Source: Oceanimonas sp052119705
GTDB lineage: Bacteria; Pseudomonadota; Gammaproteobacteria; Enterobacterales; Aeromonadaceae
Length of the DNA: 64,000 nt
Assembly: GCF_052119705.1 (NCBI RefSeq)
Contig: NZ_JBGQOP010000001.1
Location: forward strand, 124,001 to 188,000
Direction: 5' to 3'
The notes under the pieces: model-generated
Databases searched by the model: none
What the model saw: only the letters and a program-made list of their open reading frames with translations
Told to the model about the DNA's origin: nothing
Made by a program: the position numbers and the translations under genes
In this document: positions 33,726 through 42,891 of the stretch, in pieces
Layout: each line of letters starts with the position of its first letter
Position numbering within the stretch: the stretch's first letter is position 1

Positions 33726-35042
33726 ATGGTTCAGTTCTTCAAGCAAAGCAAACCCAAGTTGGCTCCACAAGCGCCGCTAGATGTGACCATAGCCGAGGTG
33801 AACAGCCACGGTATCGGCGTGACGCGTCATCAAGGTAAACCCTTGTTTGTGCCGGCGGCACTTAAAGGTGAGCGGGTGCGGGTGCGCATCGAGCAACAAA
33901 ATGCCAAGTACCAAACGGCGCGCTTGTTAAAAGTGCTGACCCCGGCTGCTAGCCGAGCACAGCCCTTCTGCCCCTATATCAATGACTGCGGTGGCTGCTC
34001 CTTGCAGCACATGGCCGTGCATGAACAGCGCGCACTCAAGGCGCGCACGATGACCCAGTTGTTCTCTCGCCAAGGCATGAATGACTTACCCGAGCCAGAA
34101 TGGCTGACGCATTCTTTGAATCAGGGCTATCGACGCGTGGCGCGCTTGGCTATACGCCTGCAAGGCAAAGGCGTGGCGTTGGGCTTTCGCCGCAGTCAAT
34201 CGCACCAATTAGTCGAAATCGAACACTGCGGCGTGTTGCGTCCCGCACTATCGTCGCTGATAGCGCCGCTGCGCACTTTATTGAATCAACTCAAGGCGAC
34301 CAAACAATTAGGCCATATTGAGTTGTATGAAGCCGTTGAGGGCGTGGCTATCTTGTTGCGGCACACCGCCAGTTTGGCTGCGACAGATATGGAATTATTG
34401 CTGTCTTTTGCCCAGACTCGTGATTTGGCGTTATTTTTACAAGACGATCATAGCCGTCGGCCTTTACATGTACCTTTTTCACTTTATTATCAGATAGATA
34501 ATATAAAGCTGTCTTTTACGCCCGGCGATTTTATTCAAATTAATGGCCCGCTAAATGGCCAATTAGTGGCGAAAGCCCAAGCCTGGTTAGCCCCCGCACC
34601 TGATGATGCGATACTGGATTTGTTTTGCGGTGTGGGCAATTTCTCTTTGCCTTTAGCCGCGGCGGGTCACACCGTGATTGGGGTGGAGGGCGTCACGGAA
34701 ATGGTCGAACAGGCGCGCGGTAATGCGGAAGATAATGAGCTGAGCCAAGCGCGTTATTATCGAGCCGACTTGGCTGCGGATTTCACCCAAGAACCTTGGG
34801 CTCAACAAGGGTTTGAGCGGGTGTTATTAGATCCCGGCCGCGCCGGTGCCGAGCACGTTATGCCTTATTTATGTAAGTTAGCACCTGAACGTTTGCTTTA
34901 TGTTTCTTGTAATCCGGTCACCTTGGCCCGTGACAGCCAGCCATTATTGGCGGCAGGTTATAAGCTAACGCGTTTATGTTTAATCGACATGTTTCCCCAT
35001 ACGGTGCATTGTGAAGCAATGGCCTTGTTCGAATTGAATTAA
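33726..35042 (+). CDS. rlmD: 23S rRNA (uracil-1939-C5)-methyltransferase
   Basis: SAM-dependent methyltransferase of 438 residues. An N-terminal TRAM domain (TIAEVNSHGIGVTRHQGKPLFV) is followed by the 4Fe-4S cysteines in CPYINDCGGCSLQH and a later cysteine. The Rossmann core has DLFCGVGNFSLPLA, the catalytic region LLDPGRAGAEHV, and SCNPVTLARD with the nucleophilic cysteine. It is 14 bases before relA and divergent from barA, standard gammaproteobacterial order. Confidence 0.97.
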   Translation: MVQFFKQSKPKLAPQAPLDVTIAEVNSHGIGVTRHQGKPLFVPAALKGERVRVRIEQQNAKYQTARLLKVLTPAASRAQPFCPYINDCGGCSLQHMAVHEQRALKARTMTQLFSRQGMNDLPEPEWLTHSLNQGYRRVARLAIRLQGKGVALGFRRSQSHQLVEIEHCGVLRPALSSLIAPLRTLLNQLKATKQLGHIELYEAVEGVAILLRHTASLAATDMELLLSFAQTRDLALFLQDDHSRRPLHVPFSLYYQIDNIKLSFTPGDFIQINGPLNGQLVAKAQAWLAPAPDDAILDLFCGVGNFSLPLAAAGHTVIGVEGVTEMVEQARGNAEDNELSQARYYRADLAADFTQEPWAQQGFERVLLDPGRAGAEHVMPYLCKLAPERLLYVSCNPVTLARDSQPLLAAGYKLTRLCLIDMFPHTVHCEAMALFELN

Positions 35043-35056
35043 GTTAAGGGGTAGTT

Positions 35057-37270
35057 ATGGTTGCAGTACGCAATACTCATCTTACGGTCACTTTTGATTT
35101 AGCAGAGTGGGCTGCGAGTCTGCCATTCACGGCGGACGAACAAGGGCAGCTAAAGGCGCTGTATGAGTATTGTTTGAGCCTGAAGGCGCCGATGCCAGCC
35201 TTACTGCAACTACAGGCTCAAGGCGTAGAAATGGTGGGTATCTTGCTGACCTTGAGCATGGACACAGACACCATCAAGGCCGCTATCCTCTATCCTTTCG
35301 TGGAAGCAGGTCACTTAACCCTAGAGCAAATAGCACAAAAATTTGGGCTTGTTATACGTCGCTTATTACAAGGCGTAGTGGACATGGAAGCTATTCGTTC
35401 CTTGCAAAATGTGCACAGCAATAAAAGCTCAGAGGTCCAAGTAGACAGAGTCAGGCGCATGCTACTGGCTATGGTGGAAGACGTGCGCGCCGTGGTGATT
35501 AAACTTGCCGAGCGCATAACTTGCCTGCGCGAAGTAAAAAATTCCGATGAAGAAACCCGCGTCTTAGTCGCCAAAGAAATCGCCAATATTTATGCCCCAC
35601 TGGCGAACCGGTTAGGCATAGGCCAGCTGAAGTGGGAGCTGGAAGACTTATCGTTTCGCTACTTGCACCCAGATACCTATAAACGGATCGCCTCTTTATT
35701 GCACGAAAAACGGCTGGCGCGCGAAGCCTACATTAACGACTTTGTGGGGGGCTTAAAAACCTCACTGCTTGCGTCTGGCATCAAGGCTGATGTGTATGGC
35801 CGACCCAAACACATCTACAGTATTTGGCGCAAGATGCAGAAAAAAAATCTGGATTTTGACGAGCTGTTTGATGTGCGAGCGGTACGCGTGATCACGGATC
35901 ACTTACAAGACTGCTACGGTGCCTTGGGCGTGGTGCATTCTCAGTTTCGCCATATTCCCCGTGAGTTTGACGACTACGTAGCCAACCCTAAGCCTAATGG
36001 TTATCAGTCCATTCATACTGTGGTGCTGGGGCCTGAGGGTAAGACGGTAGAGATCCAAATTCGTACCGACCAAATGCATCAAGATGCAGAGCTGGGCGTG
36101 GCGGCACACTGGAAGTATAAAGAAGGTGGCACTAGCCCTAAGCAAAGCGGTTTTGAAGATAAAATTGCCTGGCTAAGAAAGCTGTTGGCTTGGCAAGAAG
36201 ACATGGCAGAAAGTGGCTCTTTGGTCGATGAACTGCGCAGCCAAGTGTTTGAAGACAGAGTCTATGTGTTTACGCCTAAGGGAGAGGTGGTGGATATGCC
36301 GCTTGGTGCCACGCCACTCGATTTTGCCTATTATATTCACAGCCAAATTGGTCACCGCTGCATAGGCGCCAAGATTGATGGCCGCATAGTCCCCTTCACC
36401 TATGCCTTGCAAACCGGTGACCAAGTTGAAGTGATCACCCAAAAGCAGCCTAATCCCAGCCGAGATTGGATGAACCCCAATCAAGGCTTCTTACGCACCA
36501 GTCGCGCCCGCGCCAAGGTTAGCAACTGGTTTAAGAAGCAAGACCGCGACAAAAACATACTGGCGGGCCGTGAATTGTTAGATAAAGAGCTAGATCGCCT
36601 GAATCTGCAGTTCTCTGCCATTAATAAGACGGTATTAGAACGTTTTAACGTCACCCAACTCGATGATTTATTAGCCGGCATCGGCGGCGGCGATTTGCGT
36701 ATTAATCAGCTGCTTAATTATCTGCAGGGCTTACATAAAAAGCCCACCAGCGCCGAAGAAGATCAGGCTGTATTGCGTCAGTTAGAGCTGAATGCCGCTA
36801 AAAAAACACCTGTCGTTAGCGCTAAGGGGCACATAGTGGTGCAAGGGGTGGGCAATTTAATGACCAATATTGCTCGCTGCTGCCAGCCCATTCCTGGCGA
36901 TGAGATCAGCGGCTTTATCACTCAAGGCCGGGGTATTTCCATTCACCGTAACGATTGCGAGCAGCTAAAAGAATTACAACATCAGCATCCTGAACGTTTG
37001 GTGGAAGCTGTGTGGGGTGAAAACAGCGCCGGAGGCTATAAGATCACGCTGCGCGTGGTGGCTAACGACAGATCAGGTCTGTTGCGCGATATCACCACTA
37101 TCTTGGCCAATGAAAAAATTAATGTGGTGGAGTTCAGTAGCCGTTCTAATCGCAAGCAACAAACCGCGACCATGGACATGGCACTGCGCATCTACAACAT
37201 TGACACATTGAGCCGCGCCTTAGCCAAAATCAGCCAACTGCCAGATATTATTGAAGCGAAAAGACTGTAG
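35057..37270 (+). CDS. relA: GTP pyrophosphokinase RelA, (p)ppGpp synthetase
   Basis: Ribosome-bound stringent-response enzyme of 737 residues (E. coli 744). The N-terminal HD domain lacks the HDxxED catalytic pair (AAILYPFVEAG where SpoT has a functional site), so it is synthetase-only. The synthetase domain (GRPKHIYSIWRKMQKK, FDVRAVRVI, YQSIHTVVLGPEG), TGS domain (VYVFTPKGEVVDMPLGATPLDFAYYIHS), zinc finger/RIS region and C-terminal ACT (LRVVANDRSGLLRDITTIL) follow. Start ATG after AAGGGGTAG. Confidence 0.98.
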   Translation: MVAVRNTHLTVTFDLAEWAASLPFTADEQGQLKALYEYCLSLKAPMPALLQLQAQGVEMVGILLTLSMDTDTIKAAILYPFVEAGHLTLEQIAQKFGLVIRRLLQGVVDMEAIRSLQNVHSNKSSEVQVDRVRRMLLAMVEDVRAVVIKLAERITCLREVKNSDEETRVLVAKEIANIYAPLANRLGIGQLKWELEDLSFRYLHPDTYKRIASLLHEKRLAREAYINDFVGGLKTSLLASGIKADVYGRPKHIYSIWRKMQKKNLDFDELFDVRAVRVITDHLQDCYGALGVVHSQFRHIPREFDDYVANPKPNGYQSIHTVVLGPEGKTVEIQIRTDQMHQDAELGVAAHWKYKEGGTSPKQSGFEDKIAWLRKLLAWQEDMAESGSLVDELRSQVFEDRVYVFTPKGEVVDMPLGATPLDFAYYIHSQIGHRCIGAKIDGRIVPFTYALQTGDQVEVITQKQPNPSRDWMNPNQGFLRTSRARAKVSNWFKKQDRDKNILAGRELLDKELDRLNLQFSAINKTVLERFNVTQLDDLLAGIGGGDLRINQLLNYLQGLHKKPTSAEEDQAVLRQLELNAAKKTPVVSAKGHIVVQGVGNLMTNIARCCQPIPGDEISGFITQGRGISIHRNDCEQLKELQHQHPERLVEAVWGENSAGGYKITLRVVANDRSGLLRDITTILANEKINVVEFSSRSNRKQQTATMDMALRIYNIDTLSRALAKISQLPDIIEAKRL

Positions 37271-37584
37271 CACTGCGTGCTGTGAGGCGTGAGGTGTAAA
37301 GCGTGAAGGGTAAACGATAAGACCAACCCCGTCATTAATAGCGCCTGACCTGCTAACGGGGTTTAGCACCTCACGTTTCAACTCTTACTTTTTCAGCGAA
37401 AACCTGCGCAACAGGTTGTGATGCTGCAGTCCACCCAGAACGCTACACCTTTAGGTGGGTTGTCGCGCAGCGAGTTCTAGGCATAACAGGAACGAGTTTA
37501 TGAGCATAGTTTTCTATGTGATTAAACGAGTGAGTGTTATAACGACGAAATCGCCAGCAGCAACACACCTATTTAAGGAGCGGC
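37271..37584. other. 314-base gap between relA and mazG
   Basis: Starts with the relA heptad array. AACCCCGT and ACGGGGTT (37324 and 37357) are inverted partners around a loop of about 25 bases. A CCACC/GGTGG pair spans 37430-37460. A short ATG frame at 37500 runs into mazG out of frame and is not convincing. mazG probably has its own promoter here, but no clear -35/-10 pair was found. Confidence 0.4.
37282..37316 (+). repeat. Heptad repeat array downstream of relA (5 units)
   Basis: GTGAGGC, GTGAGGT, GTAAAGC, GTGAAGG and GTAAACG in register, 11 bases after the relA stop. Confidence 0.8.
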
Positions 37585-38409
37585 ATGAAACAATATTCTC
37601 TCGACGACTTGCTCGGCATTATGGCGGCGCTGCGCGACCCTGTATCGGGCTGCCCTTGGGATCAAAAACAAGACTTTGTCAGTATGGTGCCCCATACCTT
37701 GGAAGAAGCCTATGAGGTGGCGGACACCGTTACCCGTAATGCGCTGGATGAGTTACCCAATGAGCTGGGTGACCTGTTATTTCAAGTGGTTTTTTATGCG
37801 CAACTTGGCAAAGAGCAGGCGCTGTTTGATTTCAATGACGTGGTGCAAGCGGTCAGTGAGAAGCTCATTCGTCGCCATCCTCATGTTTTTACGAGCAATG
37901 AGCCGAACAGTGAGCTTGGCGAGATCAAGTTGAGTTCTGAGGCCGAGATCAAGGCTAACTGGGAAGTGACTAAGGCCCAAGAGCGCCAGCAGCTGGATGC
38001 GTCCGCCACCAGCGCCTTAGATGATATTCCGCGTAATTTACCCGCCTTAACGCGCGCCAATAAAATACAAAAGCGCTGCTCTGCCGTGGGCTTTGATTGG
38101 CAAGAATTAGCGCCGGTACTCGATAAAATCTATGAAGAGCTTGATGAAGTCATGGCTGAGCTTAAAGACCCACAACAAGATAGTGCCCGCATCGCCGACG
38201 AGCTGGGCGATGTGCTGTTTGCTTGTGTGAATTTAGTGCGCCACCTAAAGCAAGATCCCGAAGCCGTATTGCGCGGCGCCAACGATAAATTTGAGCGCCG
38301 CTTTCGCGGTGTCGAGCACGCCTTGCAACAGGATGGCAAGCGCAGTCAAGACTGCAGTCTGCAAGAATTAGATGCCTATTGGCGACAGGTTAAGCAAAAA
38401 GAGCGTTAG
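37585..38409 (+). CDS. mazG: Nucleoside triphosphate pyrophosphohydrolase MazG
   Basis: Hydrolyses all NTPs and dNTPs to monophosphates and PPi; in E. coli it lowers ppGpp under starvation. It has 274 residues with two MazG repeats. The first has GCPWDQKQ, TLEEAYEVADTV and LGDLLFQVVFY; the second has EELDEVMAEL and ELGDVLFACVNL, each with the ExxE/ExxD metal sites. Start ATG with AAGGAGC 8 bases ahead. It follows relA, as in many gammaproteobacteria. Confidence 0.97.
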   Translation: MKQYSLDDLLGIMAALRDPVSGCPWDQKQDFVSMVPHTLEEAYEVADTVTRNALDELPNELGDLLFQVVFYAQLGKEQALFDFNDVVQAVSEKLIRRHPHVFTSNEPNSELGEIKLSSEAEIKANWEVTKAQERQQLDASATSALDDIPRNLPALTRANKIQKRCSAVGFDWQELAPVLDKIYEELDEVMAELKDPQQDSARIADELGDVLFACVNLVRHLKQDPEAVLRGANDKFERRFRGVEHALQQDGKRSQDCSLQELDAYWRQVKQKER

Positions 38410-38545
38410 AAACGCCTGACGCTATACGCCTTACGTTGTAGGGAATAGAGCGTACAGCGTTTAACGTACAGCGTAAGACGGTTAGCGAGTTGAGCTTTAC
38501 TTTTAGGGCGCCGAGCCGATAGCCAATGCAGGCCAGAGGAAATCC

Positions 38546-39430
38546 ATGATGAAAATAAGATTAGGGCTATTTCTGCTCTACACCACGATTGGCGTGAGCG
38601 TGGCTCAAACACAAGTGCAAGCACAAACCCAAGAGCAGACCCAAGCGCAAACCAAGGCCAGCTCGAATACGGCTAGCAGTGCCCCAGGCAGTATACCTAT
38701 GGCGAAACGTATTTCTACGGCTGCCAGTGGCGCTAAGTTAACCTCAGATGCCGCGGCGTCGGTGAAGAATACGGATACTCAACTCCCAGATGCAGACGAT
38801 ATTCAACGTAGCGATGCCAGCGAAGTGAGAGCGGCGTCGGATGCGGCTGTGGCAGCCTTGGCTGATGGTGAGTTGCGCGCCGTGCCCTTGTATGAAGAAT
38901 ATGAATTGCTTGAGTGGATCAATAGCAATCGTCATCTGCAGCAGGTGCGCGATAAAGATGACTGCCAGTTAGTACAAGACATTGAAGCGAGAGCCGAAGT
39001 GTTGCGCCTGCCTGCCTATCAATTTTTATGGGGCGATATGCTGGCCTGGGGTGTATGTGTGCCCCAGCAATCGCGCCGAGGCTTAACCATGTTGTGGAAG
39101 GCGGCCGAGCAAGGCTTGCCGGCGGCGCTTGAGCAGTTAGGTCGTTATTATTATGACGGCACTTTGGTGCAAAAAAATCGCGAGCGTGCCGAGCCCTTAA
39201 TGCAAGAGGCCGCCAGTTTAGGCTTTGAAAAAGCCCAATTTACCTGGGCGAGATGGCTGCTCAGTGGTAGCGGTAGCCCGCTGGATTATCCGCAAGCCTA
39301 TTTGTGGCTGAAAGAAATGATATTAGACAATCAAAAACAGCATCAAGAAGCCCAGCGTCTCAGCACCGCCTTGGCCGCCAGAATGCCGGCCCACAAAGTC
39401 AAAGAGTTAAATCATCGGCTAATGTTTTAG
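38546..39430 (+). CDS. motX: Sodium-driven polar flagellar motor protein MotX
   Basis: Periplasmic T-ring component that holds the PomAB stator in sodium-driven flagella. Signal peptide ~1-20 (ending VSVAQ) precedes a Sel1-like repeat region with the MotX hallmarks DDCQLVQDIEARAEVLRLP, YQFLWGDMLAWGVCV, GLPAALEQLGRYYYDGTLVQ and SPLDYPQAYLWL. The cysteines match the family. Unusually, residues ~21-110 form a low-complexity extension, first Gln/Thr-rich (TQVQAQTQEQTQAQTK), then Ala/Ser/Asp-rich, before the conserved domain. Tandem ATG ATG start after AGAGGA. pomAB and motY are not in the window. Confidence 0.9.
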   Translation: MMKIRLGLFLLYTTIGVSVAQTQVQAQTQEQTQAQTKASSNTASSAPGSIPMAKRISTAASGAKLTSDAAASVKNTDTQLPDADDIQRSDASEVRAASDAAVAALADGELRAVPLYEEYELLEWINSNRHLQQVRDKDDCQLVQDIEARAEVLRLPAYQFLWGDMLAWGVCVPQQSRRGLTMLWKAAEQGLPAALEQLGRYYYDGTLVQKNRERAEPLMQEAASLGFEKAQFTWARWLLSGSGSPLDYPQAYLWLKEMILDNQKQHQEAQRLSTALAARMPAHKVKELNHRLMF

Positions 39431-39715
39431 GCCTTAGGGGCAGCTTGAAGCAGTAAGCCATCAGCTAAGACCAACACCACTCCGTGGGCTCGTGAGTGAT
39501 TTTTATTTGGCTATTGAGCTTAACTTACAGCTGAAAGCTCACCGCTTACGGCTGTATATCTCATACTTATGTCTAATAGTATTTCTTAAGTTAACAGCAA
39601 GTTGACCTTAAAATTAGCGGCTATGAATATACTTGCTGCTGATGTGGGTATTTAATATCCCACAGGCGCGCTAATCTGTATTATATATCTACTTTATTAC
39701 TTAGGAACTGCCTCC

Positions 39716-40186
39716 ATGAAGTTGACCACCTACACGGACTTTGGTCTCAGAACCCTAATGTATCTGGCGACTTTGCCTGAGGGAGAGTTGAGCTCGGTAG
39801 GACAGGTGTCAAAGTTGTACGACGTCTCTCGTAACCACTTGGTGAAGGTGGTGAATCAGTTGGCACGCGAAGGATATATTAAGGCTGTTCGCGGTAAGAA
39901 TGGCGGCATACGTTTGGCCAAACCGGCCAGTGATATCAATATTGGGCAGGTGATACGCGTACTGGAGAACAACCTCAATGGCATTGATTGCGGCAGCCCG
40001 GCTTGTTATATAGTACGTATCTGTCTATTAAAGGATGCGCTTCAGGAAGCCATGGAGGCGTTTTTGGGCGTGATGGAAAGCTATACGCTTGCGGACTTAA
40101 TCAGTAACCGTGATGAATTAATGGCTGTGTTCAGTAGCTTAGATCCCGCCGTTAATATCCCAGCCGTTAACGTAGACGTGGAATAG
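39716..40186 (+). CDS. nsrR: Nitric-oxide-sensing repressor NsrR
   Basis: Rrf2-family regulator of 156 residues that represses NO-detoxification genes (hmp, norVW-like) until NO attacks its Fe-S cluster. The N-terminal winged helix MKLTTYTDFGLRTLMYLA and VSRNHLVKVVNQL precede the family KNGGIRLAKPA. The cluster ligands C92-x4-C97-x5-C103 match E. coli NsrR spacing. The C-terminal end is longer than in E. coli (141 residues). In E. coli nsrR precedes rnr; here no rnr follows. Confidence 0.93.
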   Translation: MKLTTYTDFGLRTLMYLATLPEGELSSVGQVSKLYDVSRNHLVKVVNQLAREGYIKAVRGKNGGIRLAKPASDINIGQVIRVLENNLNGIDCGSPACYIVRICLLKDALQEAMEAFLGVMESYTLADLISNRDELMAVFSSLDPAVNIPAVNVDVE

Positions 40187-40611
40187 CTCATAAATAAATA
40201 GCCTTAAGCTTGAAGCGGTCAGTTAAACAACAAGAAAAAACCCTATAAATAGAACGGTATAACTGATGTGGAACAGAACTTTTTTTGCCACGGAAAAGAG
40301 AACTCTTTGTTTACGAGAGTCACGGACGCAGTTCACGTGCGACAAAAGATAAATGTCTTGATGGTAAGAGCTCGTCTGCTGCTGACCTAGTGGTTGGCTT
40401 ACACTTGATGGTCACTTTTAGATCTTATCGCTATTTTTCCGTGTTCTTCCGTGACTCTCGTAACTCTCGTAACAAAGAGTCGTGGCAGATAAGGTTCTAG
40501 TTTTTAAAGGCAAGTTGACTGAAAATTCCACAGAAGTTATGAGCTATTCCTTAGAATAAATATGGTGTTTATCTTCTAGCTCTTCGCTTCAGGCTTTGAG
40601 CTTACGCCCAG
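40187..40611. other. 425-base gap with a large imperfect inverted repeat
   Basis: Two ~50-base arms: GCCACGG, AACTCTTTGTTTACGAGAGT and CACGGA blocks at 40284-40330 face the complements ACTCTCGTAACAAAGAGT, TTCCGTG and CGTGGC at 40437-40490, spaced by about 105 bases. The right side carries a second copy of the CTTATCGCTATTTTTCCGTG dispersed repeat. A 71-codon frame across it (40285-40500) is a by-product of the repeat and not called a gene. Confidence 0.55.
40284..40490. repeat. Imperfect inverted repeat / dispersed element
   Basis: The element described for the 40187-40611 gap: left arm 40284-40330, right arm 40437-40490, central ~105 bases. Conserved blocks are CTCTTTGTT-ACGAGAGT and TTCCGTG. 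It resembles a non-autonomous mobile or REP-like element, but no target duplication was found. Confidence 0.5.
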
Positions 40612-41877
40612 CTATTTAAAGTAATGGGGCAACACCCGCACCAATTTAATCATATTGTTTTCTACTTCTAAAATCTCAATCGGATAGCCTGATAATCTCA
40701 AGCCAATATTAGCCTCGGGAATTTCTTCTAAGTATTCCAGTATTAAGCCATTGAGTGAGCGGGGGCCATCACAGGGCAGCTGCCAACCGAGCTCTTTATT
40801 AATATCGCGAATGCTGGCCGATCCTTCAATTAGGTAGGAGCCATCATCTTGGGGTTTGATCTCATCGCTTAAAGTGGGGCTGATAGTAGTGGTAAAATCA
40901 CCGACTATTTCTTCTAAAATATCATCCAGTGTCACTAGGCCTTGAATATCGCCGTACTCATCAACAATCAAGCCGATGCGCTCTTTATTGCGCTGAAACT
41001 TCACCAGCTGCACGTTAAGCGGCGTGGCTTCGGGAATATAATATAGCTCACGCAGCGCGCGCATTAAGTTGGCTTTGCTAAATTCATCTTTGGCTAATAA
41101 GCGCAGCGCATCGCGGGCGTGAATAAAACCTAAGGCATCGTCGATGTTATCGCGATACAACAGCACTTTAGTGTGCGGGCTTTGTAGCAGACGACGACTC
41201 ATGTTTTTCCAATCTTGAGTAATGTCGATGCCGTAAATTTCATTACGCGGCACCATGATATCGTCTACGGTAACCTTCTCAAGATCTAAGATAGACACCA
41301 GCATATCTTGGTGGCGCCGCGGTATGAGCGCCCCCGCTTCATTCACTATGGTACGTAACTCTTCGGAGCTAATGGCGTTATCTTCTTGGTTACGCGGGTT
41401 AATACGAAATAACATTAATAAGCCATTTGAGATGGCATTAATCATCCACACCGCAGGATACAGCAGCCACATCAAAGGCTTAAGTATAAAGGATGCCGGA
41501 AATGCCACACGCTCAGGGTAAAGGGCGGCGAGGGTTTTCGGTGTTACTTCAGAGAAGATCAGCACCACTATGGTTAAGCCCACGGTGGCGATGGCCACGC
41601 CTAAATCGCCGAACAGACGAATCGCAATCAAGGTAGCAATGGCCGATGCCATAATATTGACCAGATTGTTACCGATTAAAATAAGGCCGATTAAGCGGTC
41701 AGGGCGCGCCAGTAGTTTCTCAACGCGAATTGCGGATTTGTGATTATTTTGTGCTAAATGACGCAACCGATAACGGTTGAGCGACATCATGCCAGTTTCT
41801 GAGCTTGAGAAAAAAGCAGAAAGAATAAGTAAAGCTATCAGGATACCCGTGAGGGTACCCGTGGGGATTGCGTCCAA
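40612..41877 (-). CDS. yfjD: CNNM/CorC-family membrane protein YfjD
   Basis: A 421-residue inner-membrane protein. An N-terminal DUF21/CNNM domain with about four helices (FFSSSETGMMSLNRYRL, then FSEVTPKTLAALYPERVAFP) is followed by a CBS pair (VSILDLEKVTVDDIMVPRNEI onward, DEYGDIQGLVTLDDILEEIVGDF) and a C-terminal CorC_HlyC transporter-associated domain. The family affects Mg2+ or other divalent cation efflux. It follows ypjD on the minus strand, divergent from ffh, exactly the E. coli arrangement. Downstream lie degenerate heptads (GTAAGCT type). Confidence 0.93.
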   Translation of the reverse strand: MDAIPTGTLTGILIALLILSAFFSSSETGMMSLNRYRLRHLAQNNHKSAIRVEKLLARPDRLIGLILIGNNLVNIMASAIATLIAIRLFGDLGVAIATVGLTIVVLIFSEVTPKTLAALYPERVAFPASFILKPLMWLLYPAVWMINAISNGLLMLFRINPRNQEDNAISSEELRTIVNEAGALIPRRHQDMLVSILDLEKVTVDDIMVPRNEIYGIDITQDWKNMSRRLLQSPHTKVLLYRDNIDDALGFIHARDALRLLAKDEFSKANLMRALRELYYIPEATPLNVQLVKFQRNKERIGLIVDEYGDIQGLVTLDDILEEIVGDFTTTISPTLSDEIKPQDDGSYLIEGSASIRDINKELGWQLPCDGPRSLNGLILEYLEEIPEANIGLRLSGYPIEILEVENNMIKLVRVLPHYFK

Positions 41878-41959
41878 GCAGGCCGTCCTGTGTCGTAGTC
41901 GTAAAAATAAGTCATTAAATTGATGTCATTACTAAGGATTTAGCGCGGGCTGTCAAGTC

Positions 41960-42748
41960 TCAGCCCAGTAACACCTCGCGTACGAAACGACTGCCAAAGT
42001 AAGCCAAGGTCAGTAATAAACTGCCGGCAAGGCTGGTCCAAATGACTTTTTTGCCGCGCCAACCCAAGTGGTGATGGCCCCAAATCAAGCCCACATACAC
42101 GCACCATGCAAGTATGGTCAGCGCCGCCTTGTGGGCTTTGGTGGGGCTAAACATGTCTTGTAAAAAGAACAAACCGCTGGAAATCGACAACGTCAGTATC
42201 ACCACACCAATAAAAATCAATCGGAACAGATAGCGCTCCAGCGTCATCAAGGGTGGCAAGGAAGGCAGGTTGGTCAGTTTGTGCGACTTGAGCCGGTGAG
42301 TTAAAAAACTCAATAAAATCGCCAACAGCGAGGCAATCGCCAGCAAAGAATACGCCAGCAGGCCCAGCCCTATGTGCAGTAGCACTTCAGGGCGGGTCTC
42401 AAGATACATGCTGTAATGGCTGGGTAGCAGCCAGTCTGCCGCTAATAATAAGCCGGCAAAACCATAGACCAAGGGCATGAGTAGCCATACTTTAAAGCGT
42501 GCTACTAGCACCGTCATCAGAGCGGCAATAATCAGGCTAATTAATGAGGCAACGTTGAGTATGCTCAGGTTTTGCCCCGGCACCAGTACTATGCCGTTGA
42601 ACAACCAGAGGCCATGCAGCGCTAAGGCACAGAGTGCTGCCAGCACTGCGGCACGTCCGCGTCTGTGTTGCGGGTTGAGTATATTATGCACACAGGCAAA
42701 GGCTGCTAATAAATAAAAAGCCATCGCCAAAATAGCAAGCAATTCCAT
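41960..42748 (-). CDS. ypjD: Inner-membrane protein YpjD (CcsA/CytC-assembly fold)
   Basis: A 262-residue protein of eight predicted helices in the cytochrome c assembly (CcsA/CcmC) family, with helices such as LLLHIGLGLLAYSLLAIASLLAILL and LIFIGVVILTLSISSGLFF. E. coli YpjD, the equivalent beside ffh, has been linked to Mg2+ efflux (CorE-like). A haem-handling WWD motif is not obvious. It is divergent from ffh with a 143-base gap containing inverted repeats (GCTACC-CAA-GGTAGC near 42816). Confidence 0.9.
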   Translation of the reverse strand: MELLAILAMAFYLLAAFACVHNILNPQHRRGRAAVLAALCALALHGLWLFNGIVLVPGQNLSILNVASLISLIIAALMTVLVARFKVWLLMPLVYGFAGLLLAADWLLPSHYSMYLETRPEVLLHIGLGLLAYSLLAIASLLAILLSFLTHRLKSHKLTNLPSLPPLMTLERYLFRLIFIGVVILTLSISSGLFFLQDMFSPTKAHKAALTILAWCVYVGLIWGHHHLGWRGKKVIWTSLAGSLLLTLAYFGSRFVREVLLG

Positions 42749-42891
42749 ATGAATTTAAGCCATTAATGGGTGAAATAAGAAGAATTATCAGTATACCCTT
42801 AACCCAAAGCATATCGCTACCCAAGGTAGCTTAAGTTCGGCGCATAACTTGGGTATACTAGAGCTAATTTTCGCCAATTGCGGGCTATATC

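Noticed and set aside
37500..37715. ATG frame MSIVFYVIKRVSV... before mazG
   Set aside because: Overlaps mazG in another frame and becomes antigenic-looking nonsense; no ribosome site of note.
40285..40500. 71-codon frame
   Set aside because: Produced by the inverted repeat; both arms are needed to keep it open and nothing is recognised.
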